Source: an uncultured Prevotella sp.
Lineage (GTDB): Bacteria; Bacteroidota; Bacteroidia; Bacteroidales; Bacteroidaceae
Length of the DNA stretch: 64,000 nt
Reading direction: 5' to 3'
NCBI GenBank assembly: GCA_945873145.1
Contig: CAMCBZ010000002.1
Span: forward strand, 62,001-126,000
The notes under the pieces are model-generated. The model saw only the letters and a program-made list of their open reading frames with translations, had not been told where the DNA came from and searched no databases. The position numbers and the translations under genes are program-made. Of the stretch, positions 25,396 to 33,944 are shown in pieces (within the stretch, counting starts at the first letter, position 1; each line of letters begins with the position of its first letter).

Positions 25396-28245
25396 ATGAA
25401 AGGACAACTTGCCCACGTGCTTGGCAGACTGCTCCGGCCCGCCATGTTGCTGCTGTCGCTTGCGGCTTTCTTGCCCGCACAGGCTCAGACCACGGACAGC
25501 CAGGACAGTTGCGAAGTAATCATTCCCAAAGACTATTATACGTCGCAACGCGCCAAGGCACGGCGCGTTCCCTCACATTTTACAACACCGTCAACAGAGT
25601 CGGTCATTAAGAACACCGGGAAGATTTACATGTTCCGCTTGGCTACGTGCATCCTGCCGGAATATGTACAAACCGGCTTTGGCAATAATAATGGTAATGA
25701 AAGCCAGGAAGCTATCATCAAAAACGTTCATCAATGGTGGGACGAGCTGGAGAGCTACCTCAACGAGACTTTCACAAGCGCTGTAGGCATCAGATTTAAG
25801 ATTGTCAGAGATGACAGGTTGATTCTTTTCAGCGTGAACGACCACGGTTTGAACCTCAATCCTTATCCAAGTGATGCGTCCCGTCTTTACAAGAGCAAGG
25901 AGATTATTGATCAGCTGCTTGGCAGTACCGACACTTACGATCTCGGAATCCTCATCGGCAATCCCGGCAGTGGCCGCAATGGCGTGGCGCAACTTGGCGG
26001 TGCTGCCGAAGTCAATCAGAAAGGCAGTGCGTGGGCCGTCCGGAACAATACAACCATCGCTCATGAGATTGGTCACTGCTTTGGAGCCGAGCACACCCAC
26101 TCCACAACCAGCATTTCTATCTGTACAGAACCGGGGGAAGGCCGGAGCATTATGAGCTATGGCTTTCCGAGAGACTTCTTCGCTTTGCCCAGCATCTATC
26201 AGATGCGCTCGTTGCTGGCTAACATGAACTATTTGGATGCTGACAATAACAATCAACTTGTTGTTGTACATGAAGGCAACAAGACCGTTACTCCCATTGC
26301 TGAGAATGAGAAGGCAGAAAAGCCTTTGCTCGACAGGGAACAGATGAAACGGGAATATACCGTCACGACGGGCAGCAACTTTCAATTCTATCTGCCCACC
26401 ACTACAAAGAACGACGGCACTTACCGCTTCAATGCCAGCACGTTTGACATCTCGAAAAACGATACAGAGCACGAGAACACGTTGCGTCCGGCTTATAAGG
26501 AGACCGCAGAGAATGTGGTGATGTTCCAGCCACGTTTTGTCAATCCCCGGTCACTAAGTCAGGAACAGATATCTGCCCAAAACTTTTTGGAAGAATACTC
26601 CGACGCCTCGCGCACCGGAAGCTACACCTTCCTTGCCGCCGTGCGCAGCCAATCAAGCTACGACGCAATGAAGATCAAGCTCAACATTGTAGAGGGCGCT
26701 CCCTTCCAGATCGATAATGTAGAGTTTGTACGCAATTCATACGATAGAAGCATAGGACGCGACATCACTATCTCATGGACCGGCAACCAGGAACTTTATG
26801 GCAAGGACAGCAAGGTGCGCATCCTGTTGTCTGACGATTTCGGACAGTCATATAAGTACATTCTCGCAGACAACGTGCCCAACAACGGTTCATGGACCGG
26901 CATCCTGCCCTACGTAACTATCGGCAAGGTGCAATACGGCGACTGGCCGCTCTTGGAAAACGGCGGACGCATCAAGGTTGAGGTCATCGGCGAGGCGGCT
27001 TATGCCATTTATCCTACCACCGACTACTCTTATCAGGCGAAAGAGGCCATCGCGGGGGGCTTCACGCTCGATCCCAAATGGCAGCGTGTCAACTTCAAGC
27101 CGAAAAACGAAAGCGACAAGATGCCTGAAGCGCAAGTCGATGTCAACAGTAAAAGTGAGATTTCGGCTGCTGCTGAGCTGATCGCATATCAGACAAACAA
27201 TCCAACGACAACCTACCCCTGCACGGTAAGCGAAAAGGAGGAGGGACGCCTCATACGCCGGTCGTATGTAGCCGACGCGAACGGAACCAAGTACACCTAT
27301 ACACAAACTTTCGTGCTGCCTAAGACTGTTAGCGAGTGGGAACAAGCCCGTGCGTCCGCCCAGGAATTAGCGGCAATGGCCAGGCAACTGCACGAGAACA
27401 TGGGAAATGTGGGCTATCCTTACAAGTCGTTGTCCGAGTCTCAGGATTTCGAAGCGGCTTACGCAAAGGTGTTCAAGAACAACGACATCGTGACCGGAGT
27501 CTCCATGACAGAGGTCAAAGCGCTGAAAGAGACGTTGACACGGCTCACGCAAATTTCTGACGAGGATGTGGTCAAACCAGAGGATGGCAAATACTATCGG
27601 GTGCGCGCCTATCTTGCTCCCCACGACCGCGACACCTATTTCTATATGGTGGACGAAGGTAAGGGAGAGAAGCTGGTCAGCGACGCTGAGTTCAAGAATT
27701 ATACATCTGAAACAGAACAGCAGACGGCTCTCTGGCTCTGCAAAGTCAAGGACGGCAAGTATTTCTTCACCAGCCTCAGGAACAATGACTTGTTCAGTCC
27801 CTATGTGCCGGACGGCGAGAGCCTCGATAGCAAGTATGGTGAGTTCCTCAATTTCAGTAGCACAGGCACGGACCGTACGCTTGTACGCGGTTATACCTGG
27901 GGCTCCCTCACCATCTTGAACAATCAGGACTTCGGCTGTCAGGTTAGCTTAGGCGGTCGCTTCTCTGTCGTATGGGGCATTGACCACAGTGCCATGACCC
28001 CCGACCAGCGCACAAACTGTGTGGACGGGCTGATCGTCTCCACCGACTTCCAGTTTGTGCCGGTTGACAAAGTGCTTACCAGTATTTTGTCGGTCAACAA
28101 GAACGGGGGCCTAAGCCCCCGTGTGAAAGGTGTTTATACTATCGATGGCCGCAAAGTTGACACTGACAGTAGTCTGCCCAAGGGCCTCTATATCATTGAC
28201 GGGAAGAAAGTGTTGAGTCATATTCCTGCGGAAGGCTGTCGGTGA
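25396..28245 (+). CDS. Secreted metzincin-type zinc metalloprotease
   Basis: Zinc motif TTIAHEIGHCFGAEHTHSTT (HExxHxxGxxH); signal peptide; C-terminal tail VYTIDGRKVDTDSSLPKGLYIIDGKKVLSH. Confidence 0.88.
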   Translation: MKGQLAHVLGRLLRPAMLLLSLAAFLPAQAQTTDSQDSCEVIIPKDYYTSQRAKARRVPSHFTTPSTESVIKNTGKIYMFRLATCILPEYVQTGFGNNNGNESQEAIIKNVHQWWDELESYLNETFTSAVGIRFKIVRDDRLILFSVNDHGLNLNPYPSDASRLYKSKEIIDQLLGSTDTYDLGILIGNPGSGRNGVAQLGGAAEVNQKGSAWAVRNNTTIAHEIGHCFGAEHTHSTTSISICTEPGEGRSIMSYGFPRDFFALPSIYQMRSLLANMNYLDADNNNQLVVVHEGNKTVTPIAENEKAEKPLLDREQMKREYTVTTGSNFQFYLPTTTKNDGTYRFNASTFDISKNDTEHENTLRPAYKETAENVVMFQPRFVNPRSLSQEQISAQNFLEEYSDASRTGSYTFLAAVRSQSSYDAMKIKLNIVEGAPFQIDNVEFVRNSYDRSIGRDITISWTGNQELYGKDSKVRILLSDDFGQSYKYILADNVPNNGSWTGILPYVTIGKVQYGDWPLLENGGRIKVEVIGEAAYAIYPTTDYSYQAKEAIAGGFTLDPKWQRVNFKPKNESDKMPEAQVDVNSKSEISAAAELIAYQTNNPTTTYPCTVSEKEEGRLIRRSYVADANGTKYTYTQTFVLPKTVSEWEQARASAQELAAMARQLHENMGNVGYPYKSLSESQDFEAAYAKVFKNNDIVTGVSMTEVKALKETLTRLTQISDEDVVKPEDGKYYRVRAYLAPHDRDTYFYMVDEGKGEKLVSDAEFKNYTSETEQQTALWLCKVKDGKYFFTSLRNNDLFSPYVPDGESLDSKYGEFLNFSSTGTDRTLVRGYTWGSLTILNNQDFGCQVSLGGRFSVVWGIDHSAMTPDQRTNCVDGLIVSTDFQFVPVDKVLTSILSVNKNGGLSPRVKGVYTIDGRKVDTDSSLPKGLYIIDGKKVLSHIPAEGCR

Positions 28246-28302
28246 GAACAAGATGTGGCTGTTGCTCTTGATGATGGGATAAGCGCAGACAGCCGTCTGC
28301 CA

Positions 28303-29490
28303 TCACTTCGCGACTTTTAGAAAAGAGACAGTCACAGTTGTTCCGTGTTGTGGCTGTGACTCTACATTGACTTTCGCCCCATGCTTCTCCAGAATAGCCT
28401 TGGCCAGAGCCAGTCCTACGCCGTGGCCCATCACGGAACCCGTGTTGGAAGCACGGTAGAATGGTTCGAAGATATGCGGCAGATCGTCTTTAGGAATGCC
28501 GATACCACGGTCACGTATCACGACGAGATGATCGGCGACGGTGACGGAGACAGGCTTGCCATCGGAGTATTTGACAGCGTTGTTGATGAGGTTGTGAAAA
28601 GCCATACGCAACAGATGAGCGTCAGCGGAGATGGTGAAGTCGCCCTTGCACTCCAACTCACAGTGGCCCTCACACAGACTTTGCAGCAAGGGCATGATGC
28701 TTACGGGTTCAAGTGAAGTCATCTCTTCACCACTTCTGACATGAGAAAACTGCAGCAACTCACGCATGATGGTCTCCACGCGCTCCGCCTCATGGCCGAT
28801 GCGCCGCAGAATGTCCTGATATTCTTGTGGCGAGTAGTCGCGCAGCAGTCCCACCTCGCACTCGCCTTGTATTGCCGTCAGCGGGTTGTTGATCTCGTGC
28901 GACGCATTGTTGACGAACATCTTCTCGGTCTGATAGTCGTGGTCGATGCGGTCGAGCATACGCATGGCATAGAGCCGGCTGATGAGCCAGAGCACACCTG
29001 CCGACACCAATACGAGCAACAGTAGTGCCCAGCGCAGCGTACGCGAAATGTCGGCGCCATAGGGATTCCGGCTGAGCACGATGACGGCAAAGGTACCCAT
29101 GTTGTCGTAATAGACGAAGGCCGTCCCCACCTTCTGACCATGCTCAGAGTTCACCGTCTGGTTGGCATAGAGCCGCTTGATCTGCTCATCATTGAGATAA
29201 GCGCTGAGCACCTGCCGCGCCAAGTCACGGTTATCGATGTTGATGAAGAGCTCCTTGGAGGTAGGGATGGAAGCCTTTCGGCGTATGACCATATTGCGGT
29301 ATTTCACCGGGTCGGGCTCATCCTTGAAGAACTTCTCTTCTGCCACGGCATGTGCCTTTTCCTGCATGTAGTGGAAGTAGAGGTTGCGGATATAGTTTGA
29401 ACTGAAGAAGTAGAATACTATACCGGCGATAAGGAGCAGTCCAATTGTGATGCCTGAGTAGATAAGTGAAATCTTGTGTCCCGTTTTCAT
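28303..29490 (-). CDS. Sensor histidine kinase
   Basis: HisKA FVNNASHEINNPLTAIQGECEV; N box HNLINNAVKYSDG; G boxes VIRDRGIGIPKDDLPHIFEPFYRASN, GHGVGLALAKAI. Confidence 0.93.
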   Translation of the reverse strand: MKTGHKISLIYSGITIGLLLIAGIVFYFFSSNYIRNLYFHYMQEKAHAVAEEKFFKDEPDPVKYRNMVIRRKASIPTSKELFINIDNRDLARQVLSAYLNDEQIKRLYANQTVNSEHGQKVGTAFVYYDNMGTFAVIVLSRNPYGADISRTLRWALLLLVLVSAGVLWLISRLYAMRMLDRIDHDYQTEKMFVNNASHEINNPLTAIQGECEVGLLRDYSPQEYQDILRRIGHEAERVETIMRELLQFSHVRSGEEMTSLEPVSIMPLLQSLCEGHCELECKGDFTISADAHLLRMAFHNLINNAVKYSDGKPVSVTVADHLVVIRDRGIGIPKDDLPHIFEPFYRASNTGSVMGHGVGLALAKAILEKHGAKVNVESQPQHGTTVTVSFLKVAK

Positions 29491-30176
29491 GGCTTTTCCT
29501 CCCTGCTGAAGCAGTAGCCCACGCCGACGATGGTGTGGATGAGTTTCGTGTCGAAGCCCTCGTCGATTTTCTGCCTGAGATATCGCACATAGACATCCAC
29601 CACATTGGTGCTGGTGTCGAAGTCCTTGTCCCACACGTCGCGCAGCAGTTGTCGTCGTGTCAGCGTCTCGCCCTCATGTCGCATGAGATATTCCAGCAGT
29701 CAGTATTCCTTCGTACTCAGATCCACCTCCGTGTCCTGGCGCCGGGCCTTGTGCGTAGCCGCGTTGATGCTCAGGTCACCGCAGGAGAGTGGTGCCGCCT
29801 GTCGATAGCTCACCGCGCGCCGCAGCAGCGCATTGATGCGTGCGACGAGTTCGGTGAACTTAAACGGTTTTACCATATAGTCGTCGGCTCCCGCCTGCAA
29901 GCCCAGCACGATGTCGTCGGTAGTGCCGAGAGCGGTGAGCATGAGCACGGGAAGCGCATAGCCCTGTTGCTCACGCAGGCGGCGGCATACGTCGAGTCCC
30001 GTCATCCCCGGCATACGAATGTCGAGAAGTGCCAAGTCGTAGTCGTTGGCCTGCAACTTCTCCCAAGCCTCGTCGCCTCTGCTCACTCTGTCCACCTCAA
30101 AGCCGAAGCTCTCCAGTCCCCGGCACACAAAGTCGGCGATGTTTTCCTCGTCTTCAGCCAGTAATATCCGTTTCAT
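29487..30176 (-). pseudogene. OmpR/PhoB-family response regulator interrupted by an in-frame TGA between receiver and most of the DNA-binding domain
   Basis: MKRILLAEDEENIADFV..LALLDIRMPGMTG..VKPFKFTELVARINALLRR...DLSTKEY-TGA-LLEYLMRHEGETLTRRQLLRDVWDKDFDTSTNVVDVYVRYLRQKID; same frame on both sides. Confidence 0.9.
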
Positions 30177-30206
30177 AACGCTTTCTGATGAATGATTCTT
30201 TCGTGT

Positions 30207-30215
30207 GCAAAGATA
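30207..30215 (-). promoter_or_regulatory. -7 box for the two-component operon
   Basis: TATCTTTGC on minus strand, about 30 nt upstream of ATG. Confidence 0.6.
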
Positions 30216-30227
30216 ATATATTCTTTT

Positions 30228-30800
30228 CTAATACACAACCAATCCCACAATGCCGCAAACAAGCATGGCAAGTATGGGGTTGACCTTGAAGCGCAATGTA
30301 GCGAAGAAGACAGCCACGCATAGGGCAATGCTCAGAATGAAATAAGGAACGCTTTGGGCCGGTGTGCCGAAGTTCTCCTTGTTCATCAGCAACAGCGCGG
30401 CGGCAGCGATGAGTCCGATGATAGCCGGTCGCAGGGCAGCAAATACATTCTTCACCCATGGTGCGTCCTTGTGTGTGAGCAGATAATGGCTGATGCTGAT
30501 CATCAGGATAAACGACAGCCACATGATGCTCAGCGAGGCAAGCACTGAACCCAGCACGGCAGCCCACACGGGATAGCCCGCATTGATGACCGAAGTATAG
30601 CCCACATAGGTAGCGGCGTTGATGCCGATAGGTCCTGGCGTAGACTGACTGATGGCTACGATGTCGGTAAACTCGGCATTGGTGAGCCAATGGTTTTTCA
30701 CGACCGTCTCGCTATAGATCAGCGACAGCATGGCATAGCCACCCCCAAAGTTAAAGATGCCTATCTTGCTGAATACATAGAACAGTTTGAGAAATATCAT
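30228..30800 (-). CDS. Chromate transporter, half-size (CHR family)
   Basis: FYVFSKIGIFNFGGGYAMLSLI..HWLTNAEFTDIVAISQSTPGPIGINAATYVGY. Confidence 0.93.
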   Translation of the reverse strand: MIFLKLFYVFSKIGIFNFGGGYAMLSLIYSETVVKNHWLTNAEFTDIVAISQSTPGPIGINAATYVGYTSVINAGYPVWAAVLGSVLASLSIMWLSFILMISISHYLLTHKDAPWVKNVFAALRPAIIGLIAAAALLLMNKENFGTPAQSVPYFILSIALCVAVFFATLRFKVNPILAMLVCGIVGLVVY

Positions 30801-30854
30801 AATCTTTATTCTTTTTACTCCTAAACCTTTTTACGCGTTCACACTTTTACGCTT

Positions 30855-31397
30855 TTACTTTTTTACTTCTTTATTTTTTACCCTTCCATATATGTATCCT
30901 CCCAGTCCTGCCACGATGATGATCCAGATCGGCGACACCGAGAAGGCGGCAATGAGCAGGCAGCTGACTACGGGAATCCAACATGTCGACCATGTGATCT
31001 TCGCTGTACGTGCCATCTTGAAACAAGGAGCGGCAATAAGAGCCACCACAGCAGGACGCACGCCACGGAAGAACTTCTCGACATAGACATTGTCCTTGAA
31101 GTTATGGAAGAAGATGGCGATGAGCAGAATGGCGATGATAGAGGGAAGCGCGATGCCCAACGCACCGACAATGCCACCCCACACGCCACGCAGCTTATAG
31201 CCGATGTGACTTGCAATGTCGATGGAGAAGATGCCGGGAGTAGTCTGCGCCACCACCATGATGTCCATGAACTCCTCGCGGGTGAGCCAGTGGTTTTTGT
31301 CGACATATTCCTGTTCCATGATAGGAATCATTGCATAGCCGCCACCAAGGGTGAAAGCGCCAATCTTATTACACGTGAGAAAGAATTTTAATAGCAT
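30855..31397 (-). CDS. Chromate transporter, half-size (CHR family)
   Basis: CNKIGAFTLGGGYAMIPIMEQEYVDKNHWLTREEFMDIMVVAQTTPGIFSIDIASHIGY. Confidence 0.93.
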   Translation of the reverse strand: MLLKFFLTCNKIGAFTLGGGYAMIPIMEQEYVDKNHWLTREEFMDIMVVAQTTPGIFSIDIASHIGYKLRGVWGGIVGALGIALPSIIAILLIAIFFHNFKDNVYVEKFFRGVRPAVVALIAAPCFKMARTAKITWSTCWIPVVSCLLIAAFSVSPIWIIIVAGLGGYIYGRVKNKEVKK

Positions 31398-31458
31398 ACT
31401 CTGTATCGTTGATGATATTATGGTGTACCGAGGAAGCTACTCCTCGTCTTTAGTCGGT

Positions 31459-31467
31459 GCAAAGGTA
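31459..31467 (-). promoter_or_regulatory. -7 box for the chromate transporter genes
   Basis: TACCTTTGC on minus strand. Confidence 0.5.
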
Positions 31468-31553
31468 GGTAGCTTTGACGGGGTAGGCAAAGAAAGGCTA
31501 TTAAAAACCTTTAATATGGTATGAAAGCATTCTCATCGATTCTGTTTTAGCAC

Positions 31554-31577
31554 GTTACGTAAACTCCGTAACTTTGC
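31554..31577 (+). promoter_or_regulatory. RND efflux operon promoter with overlapping dyad
   Basis: GTTACG-7 nt-CGTAAC overlapping TAACTTTGC. Confidence 0.55.
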
Positions 31578-31599
31578 GGCAATAAAAAAACAGAGTAAG

Positions 31600-32847
31600 A
31601 TGAAAATACGTTTTTTGCTGATGCTGCTCGTGGCTTGGGTTTGTTGTGACGGGACCCGTGCCGAGCGGCTCAGCTTTTCCGAGGCCGACAGTCTGTTGGT
31701 CATGCGCAACCCTGCTCTCCGTTCCGCGCGCTTGGATGTAAGCGCAGCAGAAGGTCAGTTGGAGCAGTCACGACGCTACGACAATCCCACGATGGGCGTG
31801 ATGTACAATGTGCAGAACCCCAATAACCACCGCTGGTTTGACACCGGGCGCACGGGAGAAATTGACATTCAGGTGTCGCAACCCTTTGCCATCGGAGGAC
31901 AGCACGCCGAACAGGTGAAACAGAGCGCGGCTCTGTTGGAGGCTTCTCATAGTCAGCTACTCGTGACCCAGCGCGACTTGCGCACGGAGGTGCACACCGC
32001 TATGGTGGACCTCTACTACCAGCAGCGGCAGGCGAAGGTGTATGATGAGGAGATTGCCTCGGCAGAGAAGATTCTCGCCGCCTACCGTGAGCAGAGTGAG
32101 AAGGGCAACATCGCCGCTATGGAGACACAGCGCATCGCTACGATGGTGTATCAACTGCGCAAGTCTCGCGCTGACCTGCTCCTCGAAGCCTCTGCCTTGG
32201 AAGCCCAACTGCGACAACTCTTAGCCATTCCAGGCAGTGAGCCGCTCACCGTGGATCTCGATGAGCAAGCAGCCATCGCCAATGCCTCGGGACTCTATCT
32301 CGCTTTGCAAGCCAATAAAAGTGCAGCTCCTGACACGCTGCCAGAGATGGAGTTGCTCAGTCATCAGACAGAAGCTGCGCAACATGCGCTCCGCTGGCAA
32401 CACAGTCAGGGACTGCCAAAGATGGCTGTGCAAGGGGAGTATGACAAGAACGGAGGCATCGGACATAACTATTTCGCTGTGGGACTGAGCGTCACCGTTC
32501 CGCTGTGGAACCGCAACCGCGGAAACATCCGCAGCGCCAAGGCTGCCGTGGAGCAGGCAGCCATCGACAAGGAGCGACAGCAGCTCGCACTGACACAACA
32601 GCGACAAGCCGACCTCGACATTGTGGGACAGTATCTCAAGCAGCTTGCCGAGCCCACGCCAACGCTTGACAATGATCTCGGAATGATGCTCCACGCGGCT
32701 GAGCAGCAGTTTATGAGCCGCCATATCTCGCTCGTGGAGTTTGTGGACCTCTACGGCAACTATCGCGACACGATGCTCGCCCGCCTCGATGCCAAGAGCA
32801 AGATGCTCCAGGCTGCCGAAAGACTCAAGATCATGTGGAATAAATAA
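31600..32847 (+). CDS. TolC-family outer membrane efflux protein (CusC/CzcC-like)
   Basis: Signal peptide; TolC-type coiled-coil repeats; operon with RND genes. Confidence 0.9.
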   Translation: MKIRFLLMLLVAWVCCDGTRAERLSFSEADSLLVMRNPALRSARLDVSAAEGQLEQSRRYDNPTMGVMYNVQNPNNHRWFDTGRTGEIDIQVSQPFAIGGQHAEQVKQSAALLEASHSQLLVTQRDLRTEVHTAMVDLYYQQRQAKVYDEEIASAEKILAAYREQSEKGNIAAMETQRIATMVYQLRKSRADLLLEASALEAQLRQLLAIPGSEPLTVDLDEQAAIANASGLYLALQANKSAAPDTLPEMELLSHQTEAAQHALRWQHSQGLPKMAVQGEYDKNGGIGHNYFAVGLSVTVPLWNRNRGNIRSAKAAVEQAAIDKERQQLALTQQRQADLDIVGQYLKQLAEPTPTLDNDLGMMLHAAEQQFMSRHISLVEFVDLYGNYRDTMLARLDAKSKMLQAAERLKIMWNK

Positions 32848-32858
32848 TACTGGAAATC

Positions 32859-33944
32859 ATGAAGAAGCAAAATATCTTATTCCTTGCCGGGCTACTGTGT
32901 CTGGCATCCTGCTCACAGAAGGAAAAGAAAGCTGAGCCAGACATTTACAAATCGCTGCGCAACGAGGTTGTTGAGTCTACTCCCGTAGAGAAGCGTGCCT
33001 ACGGCGATGAGCTCACACTCAATGGCGACGTAAGCTGTGACGAGGCGCTTGTGCGCAAAGTGTTTATTCCTTGCAGCGGTCGTGTCAGTGGGCTGACCGT
33101 GGAAGTGGGTGACCAGGTAGCTGCAGGACAGCGGTTGGCTATCATCCACAGTGAGGAGGCGGCCGACTATAACAAAGGACTCGCTGACGCAGATGCGCAA
33201 ATCAAAATGGCGCAGCGTGACTATCAGATGAAGCAGGACATGCACCGCTCTGGAATGGTGTCGGACAAAGAGGTGGCTGAAGCCCGTGAACAACTGCTCA
33301 TGGCCCGCAGCGAGCGCAGCCGACTGTCGGCTGTGGCGGGCATCAATGGCTTCGGTGGCAAGGCCACTGCCGTGTTGCGGTCGCCTATCAGCGGCTATGT
33401 CACGGCAAAGAACATCTATAACGACAGCTACGTCGGTCAGGACAGCGGTGACGGTGGCGAGGCATTAGAGATCGCCAACCTCAGCCGCGTGTGGGTTATC
33501 GCCGATGTCTATGAGAGTGACATCGCGAAGATCCATCAGGGAGCTGCCGTCACCGTCACCACGATGGCATACGACGGCGAGGTGTTTCATGGACATATAG
33601 ATAAGGTGTACCAGGTACTTGACAGCGAGAGCAAGACGATGAAGGTGCGCATCACCCTCGACAATGCCCGAGGCTTGCTGCGGCCGGGGATGTTCGCTAC
33701 GGTACACGTGGCCACCGGTGGGGGCAGTGCGGCGCTGTGCTGTGTGCCTGCCAAGGCTATCGTCTTCGACGGTGGTGTGGATTATGTCGTCAAGGAAATC
33801 GGTAAAGGTCGCTACCAGCGTCAGCCCGTCAAAGCTGAGCATGTGGGCCACGACTATGCCTATATCCTCAGTGGACTGCAACCCGGTGAGCGCGTGGTGA
33901 GCAAAAACGCATTGTTGGTCTTTAACACGCTTGGCAATGAATAA
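32859..33944 (+). CDS. RND efflux periplasmic adaptor (CusB/CzcB-like)
   Basis: Lipobox LLCLASCSQ; FIPCSGRVSGLTVEVGDQVAAGQRLAII; SPISGYVTAKNIYNDSYV. Confidence 0.93.
   Translation: MKKQNILFLAGLLCLASCSQKEKKAEPDIYKSLRNEVVESTPVEKRAYGDELTLNGDVSCDEALVRKVFIPCSGRVSGLTVEVGDQVAAGQRLAIIHSEEAADYNKGLADADAQIKMAQRDYQMKQDMHRSGMVSDKEVAEAREQLLMARSERSRLSAVAGINGFGGKATAVLRSPISGYVTAKNIYNDSYVGQDSGDGGEALEIANLSRVWVIADVYESDIAKIHQGAAVTVTTMAYDGEVFHGHIDKVYQVLDSESKTMKVRITLDNARGLLRPGMFATVHVATGGGSAALCCVPAKAIVFDGGVDYVVKEIGKGRYQRQPVKAEHVGHDYAYILSGLQPGERVVSKNALLVFNTLGNE

Noticed and set aside
4359-29702. Alternative genetic code or selenocysteine to explain the two in-frame TGAs
   Set aside because: TGA ends other genes in the window (865, 2303, 28245), neither position is a known Sec site, and no SECIS-like element is evident. 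Nonsense mutation or read error is simpler.
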